Positions 23,830-36,200 of a stretch of DNA of 64,000 nucleotides are shown here, piece after piece. The position numbers and the translations under genes are program-made. Numbering within the stretch: the stretch's first letter is position 1; each line of letters starts with the position of its first letter. The DNA is from Fomes fomentarius (taxonomy: Eukaryota > Basidiomycota > Agaricomycetes > Polyporales > Polyporaceae): contig JABYQN010000009.1 of assembly GCA_022606135.1 (NCBI GenBank), positions 211,001 to 275,000 of the forward strand, in the 5' to 3' direction. The notes beneath the pieces were generated by a model. It had not been told where the DNA came from. It worked only from the letters and a program-made list of their open reading frames with translations, and ran no database searches.

Positions 23830-25072
23830 GATGGCGATTTCGTATGCAGAACCGCGTCGAGAGACCGCTTACCTTTATACCGATATACACATAGCGCGCG
23901 ACGCCGAGTTCTGTTTTTCCATGCCTCAAATCGAGATAACGAGGAGAAGTGAGCGATGCGCCCCTTTTGCCCAGCGGCTGAACAGTCTCACGTTGCTCCA
24001 CCCTTGTGTGTGGATACGTCAAGTCGTTGACTTCATCGGTAGTGTTCTTCCGGACCTAATGAAGTGTAGAAGTTCAGGTCCCGCTTTATGTTTAGGTGCT
24101 TGGCGTGTTGTCAAACATCCACAAGACTGACAGACTCATGGGCACGGCGTTACACATTTAGGCTAGGCCCAACATACCCAGACATATTAGGCAGGAGCGC
24201 TGGGATAATGAAAGTACACTCACAGATTGGAACGTTCCTGTCCATCTGTGGATTGCAGCCGCGGTATTACCACGCTCCAGGTGATCTGAGCGGCGAGCCT
24301 AGTGAACTATCGCGGAAGCTTCTGACACAAGCGCCTTGTCAAACGGCGTACTCTTTGTCCGCCCGCGACTGCATGCACGATGATCAGATCTGAAAAGGCG
24401 CGGAGATATCACAATACCTCACGATCTGAGACAAGGTAGACATCTTGCATGCTTCTTGACCCCTGGAAGAAGGCCTCACGCTCGGTACCTCACCGCAAGA
24501 GCAGAGTGCACATCACTCTAGCTGCAACTCAGCCAACACATGTCACCCTGACTTCGATGCATTTACCCATACATCGTGGCCTGAGGACCAAGAATAGAGC
24601 CCGAGACGACTTCCCTCGCCATGAGATTGCCTCCGTCCCTGATCCCAGTGTAGGCAATAACCAGATTTCGGACATATGGCCCTACAACAGAGTTCAATCA
24701 GTTAAGCTCAAAATACCACGAAATGGACTAGTGTGCGCCGAAAAATGACCAGTAGCGGCCGGGGACCGGACAGTAACCCGAAAATGTCTGGCACGTAACG
24801 ATATCTTGGAAGTATGTACCGAAATGGTTCATTGAGAATGCCGCCTAGGGGACACCACTTTGCCTCTGGATGCAATTCCCGATTCTCCTAAAGCGTTAAT
24901 CATAACGAAAATTCGACATGTACAGATTGCGCGCGCCGGCGGGAGAAGGCACAGTGGGTGAGTGTCAGGCTGGACAACAATATAAATATACAACACGTAT
25001 GACATACGACATCAGAGCAAGGAAGATGTAGACAGCAGATGTAGCAAGCGGAATTGCAGTTGATCAGCAACT
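23830..25072. other. Intergenic region
   Basis: Between the GST start and the GCP2 stop. No gene is supported. One frame of about 100 codons near 24088-24393 lacks any motif. Confidence 0.35.
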
Positions 25073-28000
25073 TCAATGCATCGACTTGATGCTGTTGAGC
25101 CGGACCACGAGGGGAAGCAGTGATACGTTCTCGCTTGACGCGTAGAACTGCACGCAATCAAGATGAACCTGGTAATTGTCATGAGCATTGTCATGTCAGC
25201 GGCACGCCGAACACTGTAGCTGACCTTGAACCTAGACATGCGAAACCATCAGACGCCACAGTTTACATGACAGACATGGAGAGAAAACGCACCAGTGATT
25301 GAAATTGGTCTCAAACTTTCCCAGAATGTCCCAGCGTTTGGCCATCGAATGATCGCCGTCCGGTGAATCAGCGGCCGCGATAGCGTTGTTGGCCGACTTT
25401 GTAAAGGACGCCGTGTACAAAGCGAATGTTGAGCATGTGACGATCAATCGCGAGTACGCCTGCATTCAGTTTGTCTAAGCGGCCGCGAAGGTTGCGAGAA
25501 GTGGAGCTACTTACTCGAAGCAGCTTAGAGCTAGTGAGCATGCATTCTTTGAGGCATGTATCGAGGAAGTCCACATGATCACGGAGGAGCTGGTCCACCG
25601 TCTCCACTTTGCCACCCTCGAGCTTGCCCTCGAGCTTGCGCCAGTTTGGCTCTAGCACCTCGAACGTTGTGAAGGCGAGAATCTGCTGGACAAAAGCAAG
25701 CATGCGTGCACGGAGGAGAAACACGCGTTTTCGCCAGTTCTCAAACTCCGAGTGCCAATCTTTCGGCGGAACCTGAGAAGTTTGTCGGCCGGCGTCGGCA
25801 GCGGGAGTCCGAGGACGGGTCGACCGGCGCCACGCTGAGGTCTTGTGCTCAATCCACATCGAGGATAAGGACTGCTCGACATGCTTGAGATGGAGCAGGA
25901 AACGGAAGATTAGTTGATATCGGAGGATGGTCTTGCGTGAGATGACGAGAGACAGGGGAAACTTGACATTGTAGTCCAAGGTGAGGGCGTCGATTGCTAT
26001 TCCGGGAACGAGCATTGTCGATCAAACCGCACACGTTCGATGACCTGAGTGGGCTGACTCACCAAGCATCTGTTTCTTGTCATCCTTATCCTTCTCCCGC
26101 TCCTTCTTCTGCGACTCGTGGCCGTGCATGTGGCCGTCAGCCGCCTCGCCCTCCTCGAGGCCGCTGACGTTCACAACAGTCAGCAACCACTCGTAGAGGC
26201 CGCTCCCGGCCATCGTGACTTTCACATCCTCACGGAACATAGCATCTTCGCCCTGAGCATCTGTATTCAATGCGAGGTCCAGGAGGCTCTGCAGCCTCAC
26301 CAGGGATACTGATTTAGCGGATTTGCGGAGTTCGGTGTGCGACAGGTCCAAGAGGTGCGTGAGGAACGAGGACTGAGAAAGGAAGAAGTACCTCTTCAAT
26401 GAACGGAGGCGAGGGATCAGCTGTTGATCACGGAGCAGGAGCTCCAGTAATGTCCGGTTCGCGTGGGTATAGGCATCTTCGATACATTTGTAGAACCTGT
26501 CTGGAATCTGAGCAAAGTAGCGCGGAATCATTCAAGGGTCCGTACCTCTCGTCGTCCATTGACAGGTCTTCCTGTGCGGAGTCTCGTCGAATCTCGATGC
26601 CGCATTCTCGGATTACGTTGAGGTACTTGCCAGCAAGTAGGATCTTGTGTTTCCACCGCTCAAGCACAGCTGGTATGCAGGCCCCGCCGGGGAGACGGCC
26701 GCCGACAGAGCGAGGCGGAGGCACACCTGCCTGGTGTTGTTTCGACGATCCTCCTAACGTCGACCCGTCCCTGAGCTTCAGGCAAGTCTGAGTCAGCTTG
26801 AGATGTCATAAGGAAACTAGACTGCGCGCTGACCGTGTACCGGCGTTCCCAGTATTCGTCCGTGTAGTCCATCTCGAGCGTCCCGCGGTTGATGAACTTG
26901 CTCTCCTTGACCAGAAGCTCCTCGTAAGGGTCGACAAGCTTGCCCGTCCGAATCCATGCTTGGACCATCTCGACGTACGGCTTCCCAGCGTCGCGGAGCA
27001 GCGCACCGTACAGCTGCCGAGCAGCTGGGTCCCCTGACATATTTTGCATCCGGTCGTGCAAGATTGCGAGTACCTCGCCGCCTTTGACTGCAACTCCACT
27101 CGCGCCGTTAACTCCCAGACTTGTCGTTTTGATCTCCGACAAGACCGCCTTGAGCGTAGCCCCGCCGAGGCCGAGCGCCTGGTTGTGTGCGTCTTCTTCC
27201 GCATCGGAACTGCTAGAAGACGAAGATAGCTCGGCGGTCGGGTCGTCCGCCGTGGCCAGATCGGTGGTAAGGAGGTACAGAAGGGATAGTGTGTGTAAAG
27301 TGGGATGAACATAGAACCAAAGCTTCTGCAGCGTGAATTGCGGAGAAGTGTTGAACGCATGCTCGAGTTGTGACAGCAATGTTTGGTAATCCTGTAGCAG
27401 AATGAGCTCTAGTGCGCAAGCTTGCTCAAGCGAAACGAACCTTGAGCATGTCTCTCATTGACGCGCATAAAGCATGGTTCACGAGGCCGAAGTCTACATG
27501 ACTGCGCAATTCGATGAAAGATGTTATCGCCGTGTAATAGGTGGCTAACGGCAATATCCGTTCGACAAGGTCCCGGAGCGATGGATCTAATTACGCGATG
27601 AGTCATGACCACGAAACTCACGAAAGCTCCGCGCACCTAATGAGGGCGAGACGATGAACCTAACGCCGTTGAGGGAGTCATCATCATCGGGCGAATAGTC
27701 CGAATGATACGTTATGTGGGTTCCTTCAATGCCCTATCAAGAGAACAGATTGTCAGCGTCTGGGAGGTCCGTTTGCGTCATGCAAAATTATCCACGAGTC
27801 CCCTGAAACGCTCTGGCAGACGGACGGGATGTGAAGTGGTCTCGGCGGCATGGGGAAACGACGCCCGGAATAGCGCAGCCCAACTACGCTGCCCAATAAG
27901 CAACGCGGCGCTCCGAAGCGACGGCATTCATGGCGTTTTGTGGTCAATTGACCGCGGGTGGTACTATACTTTCAGTTTTCAGTGCGCTCACGAAGCTCGT

Positions 28001-28876
28001 CTTCCTAGCGTCCTCAACCTCATGTATGGAAGACATGCCCAGCGACTGTGCGTGTCCTTGTGCGAAGGGCAATATGCACCTTGAAGCCCGTTTGCGGATA
28101 CTTCAGCCCCCCATATCCAAGCTAGGCAGTCGACGACCATACAACGCCGATAGATGGGCGCGGAAGACAAGCAGAAACTTTGCCAGTTAACTGATTCATA
28201 CCACAGCCGCAGGCCCATGGTCGCTTCAGGCCAGTGTCGAAAAAGAGCCACATGCCTAGTGAGCCAAGCCACACGCGTCCGCGCAATCGGCAGCGGGAAC
28301 ATGCATCATGTCCACAGATGCACAGATGACGGCAAGATGACCGAAAGCATTACGACACACAAAGCATCCGCGAGGTGAAGGAAAGTCACGTACCATAAGC
28401 ACGAAGAGCAGATCCTCCAGAACAAGCGCCTCCTGTATCTCGACTGGGACCCCATAGAGCGAGTTCTCCTTGGCCTTCCCCTTCCCCTTATCTCTGTGCC
28501 CTGTGCCAGACACAACGCGTGAGTTGAGGGGCGCGCGCACGAACGACCTCTCGGCTTCGAATGATGCTTCGTCCCGCCCTGGTGGAGCCAATGGTCAGGT
28601 CTCGGAGTTAAGTATACTCGCAGTAACTGACTTCTCCTCGCGCTTTCACGCGACGCCTGGACGCGAACGTCAATGTCTTCAACGATCTCTCCGTCAATAT
28701 ACTGCCGGTTACGCCGTACAGACGCGATGGTGTCTGTGATCTGTGTTCCGGGAACATGAAGAGCTGCTAAGCGACACAAAGGCATTGTCGAGACGTGCCT
28801 TATGGTATTCTTTCGCAGATAGTGTCAGGTTCTTCTTCCGGGACCCTGTGCGTACTCTAGGAGTATACGGATCCAT
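25073..28876 (-). CDS. Gamma-tubulin complex component 2 (GCP2/Spc97)
   Basis: Twelve exons: 28876-28778, 28740-28632, 28578-28394, 27733-27637, 27586-27441, 27391-26834, 26775-26546, 26496-26063, 25996-25515, 25459-25293, 25231-25225, 25168-25073; about 869 residues. Family motifs in order: VPVEIQEALVLEDLLFVLMG, ITSFIELRSHVDFGLVNHAL, LQKLWFYVHPTLHTL, KESKFINRGTLEMDYTDEYW, LPGGACIPAVLERWKHKILL, LDLSHTELRKSAKSVS, FPLSLVISRKTILRYQL, and the tail FNHWFKVHLDCVQFYASSEN. GCP2 builds the gamma-tubulin complex at the spindle pole body and nucleates microtubules. A 7-nt exon (25231-25225) codes the WFK junction. The intron 28393-27734 is 660 bp, about ten times longer than the others. The first junction (37-bp intron) is weak; a start at 28785 or an indel there is possible. 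Confidence 0.88.
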
Positions 28877-29127
28877 GACTTGAGTGCAGAATCAGCCTCA
28901 GTAGATGCAGATGGAAGTGGTTGAGACCGAAGCTCCCGGACGCGCGGGGCAGGACCGCGAATGACGGGCGTCTGATAGATAGTTGTTATCCGGTAAGTAC
29001 TGATATTTACTTGTGTATTTACTCCATAAGTCTGCTTTCAATTCCTTCGGCGACTAACTCTTGCTGTAACTTCGCTCACGACCAATACGTGCACTCCCTG
29101 TCTGCGCCTTCGTAGACCACCGCAGCC
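28877..29127. promoter_or_regulatory. Bidirectional promoter between GCP2 and mitochondrial uS4
   Basis: The 251 bp between the divergent start codons at 28876 (minus) and 29128 (plus) must carry both promoters if both starts are right. There is no strong TATA box. A CT-rich stretch lies before the plus-strand gene (tctgctttcaattccttcgg segment), as expected for TATA-less housekeeping promoters. Confidence 0.5.
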
Positions 29128-30275
29128 ATGCGGGATGCTCATATTTATAACTTCAAAAGGGGCCTGCCCCGTATGGTGCGTTTGACGCGTCTCACAACGC
29201 GAACATAGCTGACAGGTGTACAGAGCTGGCACCCACACAACCTCTACAATCTTTGGCGACGGTCGTCTGGACCCCTCGAAAAGATCACCAACCGCGTCGA
29301 ATACAGAGAAACCCTCAATTGGCGGCGGTGGACAGCAAAGGCGTTGCTACGGGGCTACCACGGCGACTTCATAAACGAGAAGATCTTCAAGCGGTGGTAC
29401 CTTCCTGAGACGTTACCTGACGTGCGACCTTCCGACGAGGCGTTGAAGAAAATGGACGCTGAGGTGGAGATGGACAGGTGGGCATCGAAGGAGCAGATCG
29501 TGAAGAAGGCTGAGAGGATGGCGGCGGCGGAGAGGCGGAAGGGGTTGGCGCCAGTGGGAAGTCTCATGTTCGCGGAGGTCGAGAGGCGGATAGATGTGGT
29601 CATATTCCGGGCGTGCTTCGCGCACAGTGTCTACGAGGCTCGGCGCATGGTCGTGCATGGGAGTGTGCTGCTGAACGGCAAGAAGGTGCGTTAACTCAAG
29701 CTTCGCACTAATTGTGTCAGCTGACGTCGTCCAAGCACACGAATCCGAACACGCGTCTGGCACCTGGAGACATGGTGTCCGTGGATCCGAGTGCGATCCG
29801 ATTCCTGCAAGAAAGCGCTGCTCCCAAAGAGGAGGAAGCGGAGGAGGAAGTGGAGGAGGAAGTGGAGGAGACAGCGCAGGAAGCGAGGGAGGAAGCGCAG
29901 GAGGAAGCGGAGGAAAAGTCAACATCCAAGAGCTCCTTGCGGAGCGATGAGGTCGAGGAAGAGGACTTGAAGAGGCTCCCTACATCCTCCCCCTACAGGC
30001 CGAAGCAGAGCGGGACCTCCACCAAAACCCCATTCCACCTTCCACCATATGCCTCGCCGTTCCTCTTCATCCCCGCCTACCTCGAGCCATCCTTCCCGGT
30101 CTGCTCCGTCGTCTACCTCCGACACCCGACGGCGCGACCAGGCTATTCGGAGATTCCGACGCCATGGGATGCCGATGGGGAGGTAGTTCGTTTGGCATGG
30201 GAGTGGTATTCGAAACGTCGGATGCGGATACGAAGCAAGAGCCAGCTTGCGCGTATGCCGGAGAACAGGCAGTAG
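29128..30275 (+). CDS. Mitochondrial small-subunit ribosomal protein uS4m (NAM9-like)
   Basis: Exons 29128-29175, 29224-29685, 29721-30275; 354 residues. It begins MRDAHIYNFKRGLPRM and, after the first intron, SWHPHNLYNLWRRSSGP, as in Nam9. The S4 RNA-binding domain covers about residues 135-200, with ERRIDVVIFRACFAHSVYEA, RRMVVHGSVLLNGKK and LAPGDMVSVDP. It is a primary 16S-type rRNA binder of the mitochondrial small subunit. After the S4 domain comes a Glu-rich low-complexity run (about 29829-29920), then a basic tail with the W..GDGEVVRLAWEWYSKRRMRIRSK-like ending. The second intron is only 35 bp. Confidence 0.87.
29829..29920. repeat. Low-complexity GAG/GAA repeat inside uS4m
   Basis: Imperfect tandem purine units of the form gaggaagcggaggaggaagt code the acidic run (EEEAEEEVEEEVEE and similar). 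The purine-rich strand makes long false open frames on the opposite strand. Confidence 0.7.
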
Positions 30276-30593
30276 ATGCTATTGCATCGCTATCGTATGG
30301 TAATACTTGGTCTAATACGTCGATGCTAGAGCATACCCCTCTCCAATATTTTCGTGTGTCGCGTGTTTAGCACTCCCACCCTGAGGGAAAAGTTATAGAC
30401 AGAAAGGGATTCGAACCAAGACATGATGTACCTGTGACGTACTATGTGACCATGAGGCAATCTCTTCCAAGTTCGGGTTTGAAGCTCAAGTTCAAGTTCC
30501 GTGTCCAGCTGATACGTTTTAGACTCTGTACCTCGACCGTGGCCATACGACGTGCTAGAAACAACAAACCGTGAGGTTTGTAGTAGCTCCTGC
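30276..30593. other. Intergenic region
   Basis: About 320 bp between uS4m and the phospholipase start. A ggattcgaacc string at 30405-30415 recalls a tRNA T-arm on the minus strand, but its stem does not pair (see rejected items). Confidence 0.35.
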
Positions 30594-33500
30594 ATGCGTA
30601 ATATACGGCTGCTGTTCGAGTTCAAGTTCTGGCACCCGGCCGGGCACGCCCCTATTCGAATCCACACAGCGTCGCTAGCTCGGGCAGCCCGGAAGTTGCA
30701 CAATACTCCTGCCAGTGGCAAAGTGGATGTCCTGAGCCAGAGCCACAGATTCACAGGTGCGTTCCTCGGGCTTTCCGGCACCTGTCACATTCGGTACTGC
30801 AGCTGGCACCTCTCACTGCGAATGTTTGACAGGGAAGCCACGGCCCATATGGCTCGTGCTGGGAACGGCCTGCCTCGCAGTGGTTAGCGCACCATTGTGG
30901 CTCAGGGTACAACGAGATCACAGTCCCGAACCTTCACCGAGGGGCTCTCAACGTCCTGATCCAAAGGAAGGAAGACGATCGGTTAGACGATATGATGATT
31001 TAGAGCCTGTCAGGTATTAACGACGCACAGGTAGACGCGCTGCTAGATGTTTTCAACAAGGTGAGCTTCAGCCGCTGAATGATGCAATCGAGCTAATCAG
31101 ATTGGCTTCCTATTCAATTCAAGTTTAACTCCGGTTCCGACGGCCTAGTAGAATCGGGAGACCTCAAATCCTCGGCTCCCGTTCAATCCATATCTTACTC
31201 TCTCTCCAACTGGTCATGGCCGTCTTTTCCTTCCCCCGATATCCAGTGGCCTTCTTCATTCACCATCGTGGACGTTCAGGAACGTTTCTCGGCGCTCTTG
31301 CTAGAACTCGGGCTTGGCCCTGCCTCCTTGTACGACGAAATCGTCAACAAACCGCCGGACCTCAATATACATCCCGAGTGCGAATGGGACGCGGAAGTTC
31401 GTATCGGCGAAGAGTTGTGCATGGCCGAGAGGGCGTTTTTGGGCGAACGGAAGCGAAGAATGAAGGCGTCCTTTGCGAGGCTGATGAGTGTTCCTGAAAG
31501 CGAGGTAGACGAACGTGACTTGCCGGTGGTCGCAATCGCTGGTTCGGGCGGTGGTGAGCACCGAGTTTCGCCATGTCCAGAACCCTCTTCGCTTACGAGC
31601 AGGTGGCTGGGTAGGATTCCGAGCAATGCTTAATACCCTAGGTTCAATATCTGCAGCTCGCTCCCTCGGCATTCTCGATTGCATCACCTATACAGCAGGA
31701 GTATCCGGTGACTACCATCTGAGTGATAAACGATTATACTTGGTGCTGACGCAGATTGACTCAGGGAGTTGCTGGGCTCTGGGGCTACTTTATTCAGGAG
31801 TGGCGGGGTCTTCCTCTCCGAGTGACGCGGCAGCCCATGCTCGGGATCGTATCGCGAAAAGCTACATCGACATGGACACATTGGACGCGTTGACCAATCG
31901 GCCAACCAACAAGGTACGATATCAGAATGTCGTCATTTATGCTTCATGACCTGCCCGCTAATTCCAATCCTTCATCCAACAGTACCTTCTGGTAGGTAGG
32001 TCTAACACGACGTGAAGCGTATGAACTGAAGTATATCAACATCCTCAGGAAGGCATTCTCCGCAAGGCTGCAGGGCAGGATGGAACAATCTCTTTAGTCG
32101 ATCTTTATGGAACGCTGCTCTCTTCAAGATTGTACGTTCCCTCTGACATCACGCGGCTCGACCCAAGACACCTCTCCCTTCACAACTTCCGCCGTCACGT
32201 GGATAGCGGGGAGTCGCCTCTGCCCATTCTCAGCGCAATCCAGCACAGTATGTCGCTCCTTCATGAAGAGTCTAGACGAGCAGTAAACGAGTGCTAAATC
32301 CTGTCGGATTATCAGTAGCCCCGGCAGAACGGGAGCAGGCCATGCGGGAAGTCGAGGTGAAGCAGGCGACATCTGTAGACAGCGATTGCGCGCAGTCGCT
32401 CGGCAGAGAACACGAACGGCTAGCGCGGAGTATCAGGTGGCTATGGTACGAATTCACTCCATTTGAGATCGGTTGTGACGAGATCGGTGGTAAGCTCATG
32501 CGTACTACATTTCCTTGGTGTGCAAGTTGACTGAGCAACGCCGCAGCCTGGATTCCGTCCTGGTCGCTCGGTCGACAGTTCGACAGAGGGAAAAACCTTG
32601 ACCGGCGAGTGAGTAACTTCCCAGCCATCGCAGCGTACATGAACCCATTACATACAAATGTCATACAGCCCGAATTAAGCTTGACAATCCTCACAGGGTA
32701 AGTGACGTTAACCGGTGGTGACCAAATCGGCTCGTCCTCACCATTCCATGCTTGCTCATAGGATCTTCGGGTCGGCGTTCTGTGCTTCCCTGAAGGTGGG
32801 TTATTTTACGCGATCTCGACTCGCACGCCACCGAGCCGCGTCTCCGCTAACCACCCTGGCATGTCCCCGACATGTCCCCTGTCCCCTCAGCATTACTTCC
32901 GAGAAGTCGAGCCGATCCTCCGCGTGCTCCCTGTGCAGCTGTACAAATGGCTGGAAGATATCGTCACCGAGAACGAGCGCGATCTCGGCTTGATACATCC
33001 AGTGCTCCCCAATCAGGTCAGGTGGCTTCGGTATTGAAGGTGGTTCTGTGGTGGAGCTCATGGTCGGCGCCACAGCTGCCGAACTTCTTGAAGGGCCTCG
33101 TTGGGCAACTTCGGTATGGGAGCCCGCCCGACATCACTGAGCAGGACACCCTGAGTTTCATGGTAAGCTGTCATGACTCACCTGAGTCGGAGGGCTTCCC
33201 TGCATTGCTCATGCCGTTTTGTCGGTAGGATGCCGGAGGTACGAACTCCGGCACAGTGGGAAGACTGGAACATACTCAATGATCCGGTAGCTGAGCTAAA
33301 CATTCCTTATTACCCGTTTCTACGGAGGAATGTCGACTGTATTATCGCGCTAGACGCAAGTGCGGATTCTCAGGTACGTGCCGTAATCCGGAGCGCGTCG
33401 CATCCGTTTTTCGCTCAGATCTCTCTTGGGCACATAGGATCTCTGGTTCACCCGGGCAGAAGGTATGCCCACATATTCGCTCCCCGTGGCCGGCAACTGA

Positions 33501-34267
33501 ACATTTCGCAGAACTTGCGGCAAAGCGTGGACTGCGTACGTGGCCTCGAGGCGCGACTTGGCCCTCGCGTGTTCATCCGGCTGGTGAAGGTGCCGTGGCA
33601 TCCTCAGAGGGCCCGTCATATGAAGCGTCGACGCCCCGTTCTGCAAACCGCAAGCTAGCAGAAACGCAGGAGTCTGCGCTCGCCAAGCAGGCGAACAAGC
33701 AAGAGTCTACCGAACAGCGCGAGGTGCCACAGGGTCAGCATGCATCTCTGTACAATGCTGCCGTCTCTTCTCACCTCGGGTTCCGCGATGCAGAGCCGGG
33801 CGGCGGTGACGGACTGGCACATACCCGCCCGCTGAGTGCCTGTGAAGTCTGGATCGGTTCCTCCAGCGCCGCACATGAGGTGTCTGCCCGCCTAGACGAC
33901 CTTGACGAGGCTGCGCTTCTTCAGCGAGATGGCATCGCCGTCGTGTACATCCCGCTCATGCCAAACGACCGCCGCGTGCCTGATTTCGACCCGTTCAGCA
34001 TTTCAACGTGGAGAAGGGAGGTCTCCCCGGACGAGAGTCAGAAGCTTCTGGACGTCGCTGAGGTGCGTGCTGCGTCTGTACCAACGGGTGTCTCCGTGTG
34101 GTATTGACGAGCATGGATCTGTATAGGCCAACTTTGAGGAGAGCAGCGAGAAGATTGTACGCCTCCTGCGCGCTGTTTGGATGCGGAAGAGGATGGAGAG
34201 ACGGACGCGCGAGTGGCAGGAACGTTTGGCTCAGCTCCGGGAACGCTTGCATGGCAATGTACACTGA
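30594..34267 (+). CDS. Cytosolic PLA2-type phospholipase (lysophospholipase catalytic domain)
   Basis: Nineteen exons: 30594-30756, 30833-30906, 31004-31060, 31124-31553, 31615-31707, 31765-31913, 31983-31991, 32049-32247, 32316-32489, 32547-32608, 32669-32697, 32762-32795, 32891-33016, 33076-33162, 33229-33238, 33291-33373, 33438-33462, 33512-34062, 34127-34267; 831 residues. Catalytic motifs: AIAGSGGGFRAMLNTLG (oxyanion glycines and Arg), GVSGSCWALG (Ser nucleophile in GXSGS) and FMDAGAELNIPYYP (catalytic Asp). LPNFLKGL, ALDASADSQDLWF and TWPRGATWP are further family blocks. It hydrolyses acyl chains of phospholipids. The N-terminus is Arg-rich (MRNIRLLFEF..ARAARKL) and then has a hydrophobic segment (IWLVLGTACLAVVSAPLWL), suggesting mitochondrial targeting with a membrane anchor. 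The first three exons are tentative. Confidence 0.85.
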
Positions 34268-34749
34268 ATGTTTGGGGTGCTGTACTTAGTAGAGGAAAGC
34301 TGCTTTGTCGATACTACCACGTGCTCATGGCTCCGTCAACCGCGTCTAATCTCCCAGTACGGCTATCGATCACTGAGTTAAGCATGTATTGGCCAGAATA
34401 TGCAGTATTACCACCGGCGTCGAGTATGCTGATTTCAGTGACATTATCAGTCTGCATTGACAGGCATGAGAAACCAATCCTAGTAGCCTTTCTCGCGCGT
34501 ATGATTACAATTGGATTTGATAATATTATAGGATACGAGAAGTCAGTCTATATGTGAGATCATTCGGACGTTGTGCGGATCTAGATGCGATACTGAGACA
34601 TGCGTTGATAGATGGAAGCGAGACCACAAAGAGAAGCAGGATTAGCGGAGACGAGGGATGTACTGAAAAGATGGAGTACATTGTTATTACAGCACAACCG
34701 AGGAAGCGAGGTAAGAGATGCCTGCAGGCGAAGCAGTGAGGTCACGAAG
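34268..34749. other. Convergent 3' region
   Basis: Tail-to-tail space between the phospholipase and the zinc-finger gene; it should hold both 3' UTRs. AT-rich near 34350-34520. No gene is supported. Confidence 0.4.
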
Positions 34750-36200
34750 TCAATTGAAGGCGTCCTCCCGCAACGCCCATGAGAAATCGAACTCGTCTGC
34801 CGAAGAGGACTCGGCCTGGGGGTTGGACTGGGAGAGGTATTCTATGAGTTGAGCCAAACCAGCCATGTCAAATTCAGAGGCGTCCGTGGCAGGAGGATCT
34901 TGTACCGGAGGCAGAATCGAGGGAACAGCAGACAACGTGAGACCTGTGGTCATCAATGCAGCCGGTGCATCGTCGAGCATATGCTGAACTGGAGGCTGGA
35001 GGGAGAAGACGGAGAGGAAGAACTGTTCTAACTCCGCGTCAGGTTGAGTGCTGCTGGGTTGAAAGGTGAAAGGATCAACATCGGCCTGCTGAACGTCGTA
35101 CATCGGGTTCTGTGTGACAGCGGAGGGTCCTGCTGCTGGTCCCAGGTTTGCCAGTGCGGGGGACGACAGAGAGGAAGCGTACCACGGGACGCCATATCTG
35201 GCCACGTCCTGAGCGGACGTGAGACCGCATGGAGGCACCAGCTCCATCCACTGCGCAGGTAGCTGAGGGAGAGCAATGCCCTGTTGAAAGTTGCGAGTGA
35301 CAAGCGGGTCGGTGGGTAGAACTCCAGCGGTCTCTTGCCCTAGAAGCCGATGCCCAGAGCGTAGGGACTTCGAGATAGAGGGGAGGCGCTCTCCGACGCT
35401 TCCGTCCCGCTGCTTCCCCTCATGGCCTGGCACCCTGTAAGGAGAGAACCGAATCGGCTGCAGCTGACGCCTGGTCTGAGAGACTGTGGTGAATAGGGAC
35501 GTCTGCTGTGACGATGAGGGTACGGCAGGGGCTGAGGACGGTGATTGCGGGTTGTCGTAAGGGAGCGGGGGTTCTTGGCGCCGCGGTCTATAAGGACAGT
35601 CTTTGGCAAGACCATGGTCGTTCAGGTACATATCCTGCCTCTGTTGAAACCCGCAGTACGTGCACTTGGTGCGGATGCGGTTGTGAAAGGTCTCGATGTG
35701 CTTCTTCAAGCTACCCTTCCTGTAGTCTTTGTTGCAGACAAGCCAGAGACACTTCACATACCCGTCCGCGCCCTCCTTGAGATCTTCACCGTGCTCATTC
35801 AAGACGTGATCCCACATTTCTTTCCCGGTCGTCAGGTGATCGCACTCCCCACACCGCCACTCACAAGATAAGGTGTCATCCCCCAACTCGGATACGTCCT
35901 CGTCTGGGTTGAGTTGACTGGCCCGCGCCGGAGGTGAATTGGCAGTGGTGCTCGCCTTCTTAGAGTGCCGCTTCACGCGACCGTTCTTGCCGACACGCGA
36001 GACGCTTAGGCAGGATGAGAACAGTTCTAGTTGGATTTGCGGGGAAGAAGTGCTTACCTCTGCCCTGGGGGCGTCTGGCTACTGGGAGCGGGGCCTCCGA
36101 ATGTGGTTTGGAGGTGGAAGCCCGACATACCCGAGTTCGAGTTGAGTGTGCCGAAAGAGGATGGGACGTTACGAATGTCCGCGACGCCGAGAGAGGACAT
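34750..36200 (-). CDS. C2H2-type zinc-finger protein (putative transcription regulator)
   Basis: Exons 36200-36058 and 36004-34750, joined by a 53-bp intron, give about 465 residues. The joined reading SVSRVGKNGRVKRHSKK across the junction is basic and in frame. Three zinc-finger-like units follow: CEWRCGECDHLTTGKEMWDHVLNEH, a unit from CLWLVC to HIETFH, and TKCTYC ending in a C2HC form (NDHGLAKDC). The remaining 260 residues are rich in Pro, Ser and Gln with many SP/TP sites, as in activation domains. Target genes are unknown. The start is the first in-frame ATG after an acceptor-like ttgtgctttag; the region upstream (to about 36480) may be a spliced 5' UTR. Confidence 0.72.

Noticed and set aside
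29413..29925. 170-codon frame on the minus strand opposite uS4m
   Set aside because: Shadow of the purine-rich Glu-coding repeat; very Pro-rich and without any motif.
30395..30490. Possible tRNA on the minus strand (ggttcgaatcc string)
   Set aside because: Bases around the loop do not form a 5-bp T-stem, and I cannot fold a matching acceptor stem. It may be a decayed tRNA but I cannot support one.
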